Shown here: positions 1 to 13,700 of the stretch, piece after piece
How the letters are laid out: each line of letters opens with the position of its first letter
How positions within the stretch are numbered: position 1 is the first letter of the stretch
Source of the DNA: Adineta steineri
Lineage: Eukaryota > Rotifera > Eurotatoria > Adinetida > Adinetidae
Reading direction: 5' to 3'
Assembly (NCBI GenBank): GCA_905250115.1
Contig: CAJNOI010000185.1
Coordinates: 1-64,000 of the forward strand
DNA length: 64,000 nt
Notes under the pieces: generated by a model
The model's input: the letters and a program-made list of their open reading frames with translations, nothing else
What the model was told of the DNA's origin: nothing
Databases searched by the model: none
Translations under genes and position numbers: made by a program

Positions 1-1711
1 AAAAAACCAAGCTTTTGTTTAGTCTTCAAACGTCAATTTTATCATTTGTTTTTCTCATTTGAGATGTACATACAAAGAAAATCACATCTGGTTTTGTTCA
101 TAGTTTTTCATTGACGTCAAAAAACAGATTATATTTAGCATGAGAATAGTTAAGAGAGTATATTAATGACGTTATTTTATTGCGTGTTTGATGAGTGTAT
201 AATATGTATTTGTATAATATTCATAGTTTATAAGAGAACGAGTAAAAAAAGGGAGATAAAAATAGTAAGACAAAAGGTGCACTTAATAATATGAGAAAAA
301 TATTAGAGTTTTTTTTGTAGATGTGAAAAAGAAATAAAAATGAATGCTGATTTTGATTGTAAATGATATCAAATGTAGAAATTAATGAATTTTATTTTCT
401 TAAAAACAGAAAATGAAACGAATGAGAAATTATTTATTATTGATATTATTAGAACTAAATAATCTTGATCATGAAACATCGAGATAAAATAGTAAAAACT
501 ACTGGATATGTATAAAAGTTGAGTAGATAAAGTTCGATAAGGAGAAATTAATTAAAAATAAATAGTAGAAGATGAAGTTTTATTTAGTTGGAATAATCAA
601 GACACTGATGTTTATCATTGAAAAGTAGTATAAGAGATATGGCTTAAAATATAATTCTGTGTTGAATTGCCAAATAAATGATAGTAATTGAGATGTAAAC
701 AGAATTGATAAGGATTGTTGTTTTTACAGATGAATGATTATGTATTTGATATAGAAACCTTTGAAAATGTGGTGGGTGGTGCATGAGTAATACTTGCATC
801 AGACATTCGAATAGGTTCACTTGAGTTGAATGAGATGGGGTAATGTTTTAGGGAGTATAAGAAGTTGATATAAAATTATTTTTGATAGTAATAATATAAG
901 TGAATTCTACTATGAAGTGTTAAGAATACCTTCACGAAAGTAATGCTACATTGAGCCTAGGAAAGGAATTTAAAAAATTGAATTGTATTTTATTTGAAGT
1001 GTTTTGGAAAAGGAACTACGGTTTTGTTTTCGTTAGAATCATGCACGAGATATAGAAGCTTTTTGTTTGATGCCTGTAACAATATAATTATGATTTTTTG
1101 GCAATGGTAGAACTCAGACGCCGGCAACAATACTCATTGACTAGGTTGTTTGAGTTTTGTAAGAACATCTGACCATAGTTAATTAACTCTTTTATTTGAA
1201 ATTTTTTGTTCATCTCGAGAGCGGAAAATTACACCATTAGTCGTTCACTTACTAGAAACTTCATGCACACAACTATAATAATTTTTTCGACACTTCTAAT
1301 TTTATACTGTCACTTTTTAAGGCAAAGCACATCTCTCTGCTAAGAAACAATATTTCTTGAATTATCTTATCGTTATAACAGTCATTTATTTGTTTTGCTA
1401 AAACTTGCAAGGATTATTTTTCATTATAACGAAAACTAAAAATAAAGTAAGTTCTATTTAATTTTAATTTACATATTATAATTTATTTCATAAACAATAT
1501 AGATTTACAATCAAATAATAACATTGACTAGAAACCACAAATAAGATATTTTTATTTTATTTTCACATATTATTATCTAGTTAAGTCAGTGCCGAATATC
1601 ACAGATGAACGACAAACAAAGAAGAAGAAGAAGAAAAAAACAATCTGTTTTAATACTCGTTCGATCACTGTTTCTTTTTATCTAACTAATAAATCAAACA
1701 CGATAATTCAT
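1..1711. other. AT-rich non-coding flank
   Basis: I see no convincing exon, RNA gene or repeat here. The part next to the LRRK stop codon should be LRRK 3' UTR and terminator. A short GAA/AAG-rich stretch lies near 1620-1640. Long open frames are absent and base composition is strongly AT-rich. Confidence 0.6.
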
Positions 1712-4700
1712 TTAAAGAATAAAATCATCCAATGACCATGTTTGTAAGAAAATTGCATCGGATGAATGTTGTTGTAATTGAGGAATTGATTGACATGCTT
1801 TTGCGCCATAACCAATAGCTAACATATATGATATATTATCAAGATCAGTATCATTATTATCAGATCGAGCTAATAGTGGTGTACGTGAATTTTCTCTATG
1901 AATACGATGTTGTTCAAATTTTTCTTGTAAAAATTTAAATTGAGTTATAAATCGTCCATCATGCAATCCTGTTGTTGTTGATGGTAAGAAAGCAGATGGA
2001 GAAAGTGCAAATAAATGTAATACATGTTGATCATATGCATGAACAGTATATAGAACTTGTATAGAAGATGATTTAACAATAATAATATGTCCAGTATTTA
2101 AACCAATGAATACAAGTAATCGAGTAGATAGAATAGAATCAATAGTTAAATCATTCGAATCACCTAATAAAATACAAAAATATTGAGATTTAACATAAAC
2201 GAGAAAGAATTGGTAACCTTTTTTTCGTTTAAGAATTTGTCCACAATCTAGTTGATTGGTCATACGACGAGATAGATGATTCCAAACACATACAAAACTT
2301 CCTAAATTAAAATTTTAAATTTAGAATCAATGAAAGTATAAAAACTACGAATGAATATCTCATTGAAAACTTTTGTTGAGAGAAATTATCACTAGGAAAA
2401 CTAGCGTTACCGACGTAACGAAGTACGAATATACTTGAAAAAAGTTACTCTTATAACTGAAAGTAAAGATTGAAAAGGTAATTACTGATTAATTTCTCTT
2501 GTAAGGGAATAAGAATTTTACCTGTTTTCATTGCTGTCCATATTAAATATTGATAAGGTGAATCTTTCGATGCACACAGTAAATGCACAGCACTTGATCC
2601 AGATGCTAAATGATGAGATAATTGTACTGATAATTGTGCAGTACGAACATCTATAATACGTAGATTTCCTAATGAACATCCACACCAAATTTCCACACTA
2701 AAATATTAATTTTCATGAATTATAGAACTGTGTTTTTTTATGTAAGAAATTCTTACTTTCGACCACTAGCTGTTGGTAATGCAAGAATTTTAAATGTTGG
2801 TAATGAAACATTAGCAACATAACGATAACATAGATCAGTAATTGTTGACATTGAATTTCGATTTCGATGTAAAAGTATAGGTAAATCAATACTATATATT
2901 GAATTATCTGATAAAAGTAGAAAAACAATTGATGTTTCAGGTAAACTTGTCATATGTACTGCATGACCATTTTCTTGATGATGTACAAGAAGAAAATGAT
3001 TTAATTTTTGAAATGTTCGTGTACAATAGATAGAAATTAGATTATGATTATCAGCTAGAAGTATAACATGATCACGTTGATGATAATAAATGCAGCGAAT
3101 TTCACAATTTCCAAGATTAATTATCTAAATATTTATTTTTTAAATTAAAAAAAAACTAAAACATTAATTTATTTTACCTGTTGATTAACTGCATTGAATT
3201 GATCATAAGCAACAATAACAATTGATGACTGTTCGTTTTGTTTTGATTGTCGAACAAACCAACAATCTGCAGTTGGAATTCCAATATCATCATCATCTTC
3301 ATCATTATTATCATTTTCATAATTATCATTAACTAATCAAAAGAAAATGATTTACACAAAAAATTCAAATTAATTATTTACTTTCTCGGTAAGAAACAGC
3401 TGCTAATGTATTTGAATCATTAAATTCTTCTCGACTACCAATTTCAATAACATCCATTAGATGTCGAAATTCTAATGAACTTGATAATTGATGAATATCC
3501 TTTGCTGATGGACGATCATTTGGATGTTCAGACCAACAAGCTACCATTAAATCAAGAATTAATGTTGGCGATGATAATTCCTAAAAATAATTAACTCCAT
3601 AAGTTGAATGATATATATGTATTGAAATTTAAAGAGTTAGTATAATCAGATTTATATCCGTACAGTGAATAGAGTCTATACGTGATCTATATATGATTTT
3701 GAGTGAATGAAAAGTTAGTTCGATGAGGAAGAAATTTGTATCTTGTTATTATAGTACAAAAAACTGAATGTGTATTTAATGCAAAGTAATAGACGATAAA
3801 AAACGAATGGTCTTAGCTCGATAGAAGTCTATAGCAACTATGAAGTCTAAAGAGAACATTAGCTAGACAAGTAACGCTCATCCGAGAACTCGCTTAGCTC
3901 TTTCTCGTAGAAATGCATCCTCATCATAGTCACCCAACGCACCCCAGATTCGAACTCCTCCCATCAAAATACCTCTAGAAATGTTTTTTTGACCCTGCGG
4001 ACATACAAGCAATCAATCAGACAATTTATGTTTACTGGACTCTTTTCTACGAAAAAGAGAATAAAAAAAACAAAAGAAATGACTATTAACCGTTGAGATA
4101 CTGACGTACAATCTGCTTCAATTATGATTATGGATTCGAAATAAAAAATAAGCAATGAAAAAAATTCATTTGATTCAAAAATATTACATCTCAATCATCT
4201 CTACTATAAGCTTTCCATTGATTAACACATTTTAGATATTTTGAATATAATCATATTATACTAGATCATTGTGGTTGATTTATTTTACTGAGAATAATAA
4301 AAATCGAAATAAGTATTCTACTTCATATCAAGGATGAAAATAGAACCAAGGCCAAACAATTAATTGATAAGACCATATACTTAACTATGTAGTATGCAAT
4401 TCTTATTCTTCAAAGTGGAGCTATCATACTAGGATTATAGATGTACATTGGAATCCATTCAAATCTTATGTTTTTATATTCTGTACTTGGGTTCTAATAA
4501 ATACCTGTTCAGTTAACGAAGGTCGCCAGCCGTGCAGAATTAATTCTCTTGCATGATCACGTTTATTTCGACTGAATGGATGATTTAATGATAAACATTC
4601 ATACATAAGCATGGAAAATGAAAATATATCGGCCTTTAGAAAAAAAAACAAAATCAAATATATTTTATCCATAAAATTATACAAACTTTTTCAGTATATA

Positions 4701-7700
4701 ATTCATCGCCGGTAAATCGAACTATTTCTGGAGCAATATATCCTAAAAGAATTAATGAAATAGAAACTGTTTTTGTTTTCAAACATTTTTCTTACCTTCA
4801 GTACCAGCAAAACCTTTTGTACCTAAACAACAACAAAAAAAGAAGAAATCAAATTGAATAAATAATTAATAAAAATCTTACCAATCGGTGATAAAACTCG
4901 ACTAATACTAAAATCTGATAATTTAACAAGTACTTGTCCATTTGAAGGTAAACGTGGTTGTGGCATATTCCAAACAAGAATATTTTCTGATTTAAGATCA
5001 AGATAAATTATATGATTTGTATGTAAATGAGCAATTGCATTCGCTACCTAAATTTATATATTAATAATTAAAATATCGAATAGAAAAATAAACAAACTTG
5101 TGTAATTAATTTTTGATAAACAGTTAAACCAAGTTGAGTATTTGTTCGTTTATATTCTTTTAATATTGATTCAAGTGATCCCATCGGAGCATAATGTAAA
5201 ATTAAACTTAATGGATGTGTACATAAACCAATAAGTGGAACTATATTTGGATGTGAACCAGTTGTTAATAGACATGAAAGTTCTTGTCGACAAGTTATAT
5301 AAGCTTTACTAGCAGCACGTATTGGATTTCGAATCCATTCTTTGGCAATATCACGCTAAAATATTAAAAAATAGAACTTTAGTTTCCAATTATTTAATAA
5401 CAGGGGCGTAGCAAGGTCTCCAAGGCAGGGGGCGCAAAAGTTCAGTACTTCACGTTCTAAAAGCAGGAGGGTGTGACACCCCACGCGCTCCCTAGTCGCT
5501 ACGCCTCTGTTTAATAATTACCAAAGATAATTTCTTTTCAGATTCATCATCTTTATTTCCACTATGTATTTGATCCATTAGACCGCTGGTTATTGAAGGA
5601 TCAATTGGTACAAACGTTTTACAAGCAAGATCTAAACCCGACTAAACATAGATATAAATTATATATATATGATTAAGAATTTAGTAGAAATTTTTACTTT
5701 GTAGGATGTTGTAGCAAAAACTGTACCAAATGTACCTTGTCCAAGAAGTTTTTTTAATTTAATTGCTTCGAATGATATAAGAAAATTATTCATTGATAAA
5801 TCCAAAAAAATCTAGAGCAAAAATCGTTTTATATTGAAAGTTTAAAAACAAAATACTAACTAAATCAGGTGCAATAGCTTCTAATGAAATTTCTCCATGT
5901 TTTTCACATTTAACTTCCATTTTTTTTTCAATTAACATCATTAATGCTTCTAACCAGAATGTGTGACAAAGAAATTTTTCTGGTGAATTATTTTCAATCA
6001 AACATTGATGGCAAGGAATAAAACGATTCACTAAATAATCACCTTTGGAATTTTGAACAAATCGTGTACCCATTTCAGGATACCAATCTTCTAATAAAGT
6101 ATCAAAATGTGCCATTAATATTGTTAATATATGTGCAATTGTATTTTGTTGAACAATTAATTCAATAACGTATGGATTTGAATCTTTATTATCATCAATA
6201 ACCATTTGTAAATCACTTGTGCAGATTAAAATTTCAATTAATGAACCTTGATCATTAAAAGGTAAAATTTGTTTTTTTTGTTCTTCATCTGTATCAAACT
6301 GAAAAATCATATTTAAATATGAATATGAAATATCATCATCGATTGTTGATGATGTTAAATTAATTTGATTAATTCGTAAAAGACAACAATCATAATAACG
6401 AAGTTCTAAACCTGTTTGACAAACAATCCATGAACATTCAGCTAGAAGAATATTTTTTATTTTTTCATTTGAATTATTTAATTGTAAATCAACAAGAAAA
6501 TAATTTGTAAATGCTTTTTGTAATTGTTTATCTCCAATTAAACGTGTAAATAAACGTGACCAAAAACAAGTTGGAATAAAAATTAAATGATAAAAACGAC
6601 GAATATATGAAAATGATTGATTATTATCATCATCTTTTTTTATACGTGCTAAATATTTTAAATGTAATGAAGTTGATGGAGATGAATTTTCAGCTGGTAA
6701 AATATTTAAAGTTTCATGTTGATTTGAAGTTTGTTTAAATTGTATAACACTTGATGTCGAAATAATTGATGCACGACAATGACTTGACTGAAGAAAAAAA
6801 AAAGAATAAAGAAAATTATTAGGAAATAATAACAAAAATATTTACAATTGTATTTAGACTTAATTGAACTGGAAGTAATGATGGAAATATAACATGTTGA
6901 TTATCCCATGTAATTGCAAGATCAAATTTTTGTAGTAAAGGAAGAAGCATGCATATACTATTGACTACAGAAGTATTTGCATCTTGAAATGTAATAGGTA
7001 ATTCATCAATCTTCATAAGTCCTAAATATAGATTATTGATCAGTAAATTGTAAATAGAACGACAATGTCTCTCAATTACTAAACAAATTCATTCCAAGTA
7101 GTATAAATGATACTAATTATGAATTTTTTCGTATTTCTAGTGGATAGAGAAAAGAAGAATGGTCGACTTCCCAGGTCAAAAAATCTTACAAGAATCTGAC
7201 AAAAAATCGTGATTCCTGAAATCTTGTATCAAGTCATACCGCGTTTTTCTTAAAATATCTTACGTGCATTGTATTTTCTCAGTAATAATTTTCAGTGAGA
7301 TTTTGAAAAAATATTAATTTTAGTAGAATATTATGGTGGCATTGTACTGCATAAGAATCTTATAACAGTTCTTATAGTACGAACTAGTGCAAGAAATCAG
7401 GAACCACGATTTTTTGTATGATCCTTGTCTGACTTCATCCGATCATATGTGATCAGAGATACGATTCTTACAAGATCTTGCTATCTGATTGCTCGACCTG
7501 GGTTCACCTATCTTTGACGATGAGATCCAATTAGAAAAAAAAAGTTTTATTCATTTCATCAGTACACTACAGTGACTTATGATGGCGGATGAGAAAGGGT
7601 TGTATTTAAATTGATAGCAGCATGTTGAGATAACCAATCTTTATATTCTTGTTACATTTTGTGAAACGCATGTAAGTTTTTCGGTTTCTCTCATTACATA

Positions 7701-10700
7701 CCTTAGCAATCGATATCACAGAATGTCTTAAAATTATTGGGTATGACTAAGAATATTCTGGAATGAGGATGCAGATGTGAATGACTAGTTAATATATCAC
7801 CCACTCTCAAGATTTATTTAAAAATTTTTAACTGACTTCTCAACAGCTATATCAAATCCGTTTTGAAGAGAAAAAAATGAATTTCTTGCATGTTATAATT
7901 ACATAATACTTTAGCTAAAAAATAATCTAACTATGTTTACATCTTACCATGTCTTGAAAGACCATTTGTTTGTTCATTAGCAACTAATTGTGCTAATAAT
8001 TCTGCAAGATATTGTGGATCAAGAAAATAATAATTTGATAATAGAGTATCTTCGAAATGTATGATTATTCCTAGAAAATTTTTATGTATTAAATTCTCTA
8101 ATCTTTTCTTTTCAATTTACCATTTTCATGTAACCATTTTGTAGCTTGTTGAATATCAGCTGAATCACGAAATTGAACATGATTTATTCGTTGTGATATT
8201 TCTTTAATTAATTCTCTAAAACAATTTCATGTTTTTTTTTTCTATTAATATAAAAACAAAATCTCATACTGATATTCTTTATCGTTTAATATAGATATTT
8301 TTTTATTTAATCGATATTCTTCTAATAATTCTTCCAAATAAATATATTTTGCTGGTATTCTTTGTTGAAATATAGTTTGATCTTTACTATTTGGTACTAA
8401 TAATTGTCCAGCAATATCATGAATTAATGTACAAAGTTGTTTGATATTATGACCTGTTTTATTACTAATTTCAAGTGAATCAAGTACTTTTGGATAACCT
8501 AATTTTTCATTTTGTGATGTATCAATAAATTTTTGATAGATAAGTGATTGAAAATTTTCTGATAATTGACGATAATTTTTTAATTTAACTATTTGATCAT
8601 GATGTGTACCAACAATAATAACAGATGAGCCAGGTGCAACAGTCTATTGAACAAAAGAAGAAGAAAAAAACTAATAATTTACTGAGAAGTTCGTCTTTTT
8701 TCTTCACTGCTTCTCTTATGTTTGATTATACAAGCTGGTGTTATTATTTTGCAACAGATGCTGTTATAAATATATATATTAATCATTGACTAGTAGAATG
8801 TGACATTTGTAATTGAGCTTCTTAGCTCTATAGAATCTTTTCAATTGTACTTAATTATAAAGTTTGTTTCTTTTAATAGACTCAACTGGGTAGTAGTATT
8901 TATTATTGTGAAAAGGTGACGCATTCTCTTTTTCTTCGTCATTCATCGTACTTTTACATACGTATATGAAAAAAAACGACAAGAAATAAAGCAATAATTA
9001 CATAAAAAAAAGAGAAAAACGAGGGGTTGTACTGTAAATGTGACATTTCAACTTTGTTATACTTTATATTCAACACTCAAACGACAAAAAACCCAAAATT
9101 CAATATTTTATTTTTATGGCGACGACTATTGCACCATTAAAGTAATCTTCAAATACCATCGATCGTATGTTATTTCTTTTTATTATACATTCTTTTATTC
9201 TTATCATTAGTTAATTTTAGATTCGAATCAACATAAAGAACAAATGTATGCTGTTCCTGTTAAATTTGCCGATGATTTATTTAGTACAGTATGTATTTAA
9301 TTGAAAGAAAGAAAGAAAGAACTAAACTTTCTATTTTATTTTAGATTGTTAAAGATCAAATAAATGAATTAATTAATTTACCAGAAATCAAAGAACTTCA
9401 ATATACAGACGATGCTGCTATTCAAGGATTAACATATGAAATAACTGAACTATTAAAACGAATTGTTGCTCGACATATTAAAGATAATTATAAAGTAATT
9501 ATTCAAGTAATAACATATCCAAAAAATGAAGAAGATAAAGTTTTCATAATGAGTCAATGTTTATGGAATTATCGAACTGATGATGTACTTTCATTAGAAA
9601 TTGAAAATGATACATTAAAATTTCTTATTATGATTCATGGTATTGTAGCATAAGAGTATATTTATTTCATAGGAATAAAATAATAGAAAAAAAAGACAAC
9701 AACTTACTTGAATATTTATTAAAATATTATGGATTGTTTCAAAGATTTGTTCGTTCATATCATATTCAGTCATTTTCCAACAGATTATATAAAGTGTACG
9801 TCGAGTAAAAAAATATTGATAAACTGATTGGAATTCGTGCTAAATAAAAGAAAATAAATTTTCTTTTCATATATACATAAATAGTATAATTACTTCTCCA
9901 CCAAAATCCCAAATACGAAATGTAACTGGACCTAATGATGTACGAGGTGTTTTGTCATATATCCATTCTGATATATCAAGAATTGGAAAATTACGTGTTG
10001 TTGTGGATTTCTAAAAATTAAATCATTACAAATAATCATTTTTTACATCAATCAAACAAAGTTAGAAGATATCATGAGTATAACAGTAAAGATGTCGATT
10101 AGAAAATGTTCTTTTCTTACTGATCTTATTCTAACCATCTTTAGAATTTACGATTACTCATAACAATCGTTCAGTTGACAAGTAACTAACTTTGTCGTTT
10201 GATAGTCTTAATTATGCGCATATTATGAAGCAACTTTTTTTGAATTATAAATTTCAATGAAATCCACTATTACTCTCTTATTTGCTTGTAAAATCTAACC
10301 CTACATGATTGAAAAACTAAATATGCGATCCTCGTCTTCTGTTTCATCTTAAAAAAATAGTCAATCTCAAACTTTTCCATATAAATGAATGCGAATCATT
10401 CAAGTTTTTTCTTTTCATAATATTAATTCTCTTGAAAAAATCTATTTTTTTCCATTTACTTTTCGTTGATTTTGTTGAGCATTATTCACATTCGAACTTT
10501 CTCGTTTGAAAGCTTGTAATAATGATGTTTTGCCTGTTTGTTCATTTCCAAGTAACATTAATCTCATTTTATTGTATATTTTTGTACTAAATATATAATT
10601 AATGGAATAATAATAAATTTTTATTTAAAAACTTACTCATCACATAGACTTTTCATATAAGCAATAATTTCAGCTGTTCGATAATTATTTGCAATAAAAG

Positions 10701-13700
10701 AAGATATTGGTTCTTTAGTTATATCAATCATTCCTGTTGATTGTTGTGTACCAAGCATTTTCTAAATGAATTATGTTATCTAAAAGAATAGAATTGTCTA
10801 ATATTATTCAAGATGTATATTGCACAAATGATTGTATATATGTTTATTATTTGTTTTTACAATAAATTATGAAAACAAAAGAGATAAACTCTGTTATAAG
10901 AATAGAATCATTAAATAAACCCTTTTTATAATACAATATATACTTATCATAATAACTAAAACGTTTTTTTTTCGTTAATAAATACTGCTAGGATAGTAAT
11001 GAAAATGTCAATAAACTTAGTTTATTTATCAAATAATATTTGATTTTTAGTTATTATGATAAAATATATCTTAACTAAATTTGTTATCTTTTAACAACTC
11101 GACCACAACCATGAAGATCAAGATTCCATAGTTTTTGCATAGAACCAATCGATAATGGAATCTAAAGTAAAATATTTTCATATTATAGTCAACAAAAAAT
11201 AGTCTATCTAACTTCTTTTAACTGTTGATTATCACGTAATATTAATGTTCCTAGACTATCCAGTAGAGAAATACTAGTTGGAATTGAAACAAGTTTATTT
11301 TGACTTAAATTAAGGCGAGTAATTGCTGGAAATAATAACGAAGAACGTAATACTGTTATATCCATATCAGATGTAAGTTTTGAGTCTGACTGAAAATAAT
11401 TAATTAGAAAAATTAATTTGAATAAAAATAAGTATTTTCTTACTAATAAAATAAGTTCATCAATAAGATTATCACTTAAATTTAAATCGTGCAAAAATTC
11501 AAGTTTTATATGACGCTTATGATTACAACATTGATCTGTATGTTCTGATTTTGATGATGAATTCATTCCAATTGTTAGACTAGTTGATGTAAGAATTTTA
11601 TGACGAGATACTGATCGACTTCGACGTCTTTTAGCAGCATCTAATTGTGCACTTGATTCTTTTAATTCTGGACGAAAACAAATATTTTCCGATGGTATCG
11701 TTTCATCATGACGATTCTTTCGAGATAATTTTTCTTTTCGGGGTGTATTTGATGATGATTTCGATAGAATACTATGTTGAAGACGATTAAATGATAAATC
11801 AAGCATTTTTAAACGTGGAGGATATGATGATATTGTTGATGGATCAGTAAGAAGATTGTGAGAAAGATTTAGAGATGTCAAATATGGTACAAGACAACAA
11901 AGCATTGGTGGTAGAATTTCAAAATGATTATAAGATAAATTTAAATTATTTAATCGACTCCTTGTTTGTGTAGATGATGACGACGATGATGATGATGATG
12001 TTGATTTAATATTTGTTGCTGGTTGTTGATCATCATCAGTCAATTGAGTTATATGATTTTGCCAAAGACATAAACGTTTTACAGGAATAGATAATGGTGC
12101 AGATGGAAGAGAATTTTCATAGGCCATTTTTAGCTTTGATCGTCGTTCAAGTTCATCATCATCATCAGGAGATGGTGGCATATCATTTGTTGATATTTGA
12201 GCAAATGTTGTTGAACGTGGTGGAGCTGATAAAGGAGCAGAAAGAAGAGATAAATTAGCTGTTGTCATTGAAGATGATATTGTTGGAGATTTTATTTCAT
12301 CAAAATTTTGTTTAGTTGGAGATCTTAATATAATTTGTGGACGTAATTCACTAGCTGTTCGATTTTGATTACCTGAATGTCGAGCTAATAAAAGAAACAA
12401 AAATAGTATTTGTTAATCGAATATTTTTTATTTTTAAATATACATGTCATATGTCGTCCGACTTTTTCAGTATGTCTAACAGAAACAACACTTGGTGCTG
12501 GAAGTTCTTTTAAAGAATTATTGGCAACATTTAAATCAGTTAACATTGGTGCTGACCACATTTCAACAGGTAAATATTGAAGTTGATTATGAGCTAAAAT
12601 AGATAACAATGGAATTTTATATTATTCTGAGTGGTTGCAAGAAATAATTCAATGAAATCGTTTCATTAGTGTAAATAGTTAATTGACATCATAGTATTTT
12701 TTGTTCATGTGATTTTGTCCGTGACTAACTTATTGTCCATATTTCTCAAACAATTTTGATAATAATCATATTAGAATTGATCTTTACTATGAATGAGAGT
12801 CTATTAAATATAAAACTTTTGTATTTAGATCTGACAAGTACTAATCATTGATGAACATTATCTAGAAACTAGTAGTAGGTATTTCCTAATTTAAGTTTTC
12901 ATAATTATTGAAATATTAAAAATAATTTCTTTTTCTATGATTATACAATATGACATATCAATAGTTTCTTAATCATAGAGTTTATATTGATTGTTTTACA
13001 TGTTATAAGTACAAAAGAATGATCGATTACATTCGATACTTAAACAATAGACATACAGGAAACGGAAAAATAATCCATTGATGCTTTTCAATGGACTTCC
13101 ATAACATTAACAAAACTATTCTTTTGTAGTATCATGTCACTTAATGTAATCGATAATGATATAGAACAAAGCTAAGTAAAACAATACGGAAGTTACACTT
13201 AGTTCTAATATCATCAATATATAAAGTAGACAAGTGTTGATATGATAATTGACTATGTCTCACTTAACTATGTATTTATTTACCTGCATAAGCTCTTTGT
13301 AAAGATCGAAGTTGAAACATAGCTGATGGTAAACAAGTTAAAGCATTATGTGAAACATCTAATTCAACTAATTGATGACATAACCAAACATTATTATCAT
13401 TTGGTAATTCTCCTAATTGATTATTTGATACATTTAATATTCTTAATGAATACATTTGAAAAAGAAATCCTGGTAAATATTCTAATGAATTATCAGATAA
13501 ATCAATGCGTGTTATACAATGTAAAAGTAAATGACGATTTGTTGTTGTGATATCTGATAATTGTGTAAAACTATCTTTATTAACAAATATTGATGCTTGA
13601 ATAAACCATAGAGGATCAAGAGTTTTCAATGGACCATAATGATGCCATTGAATACCAACTGGTACTGATGGAATAGGTGATGATAATGGTATATGATTTG

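Noticed and set aside
3930..3975. TTCGAA with flanking C/G runs, tRNA T-arm-like
   Set aside because: The stem does not pair and no matching acceptor or anticodon arm is found.
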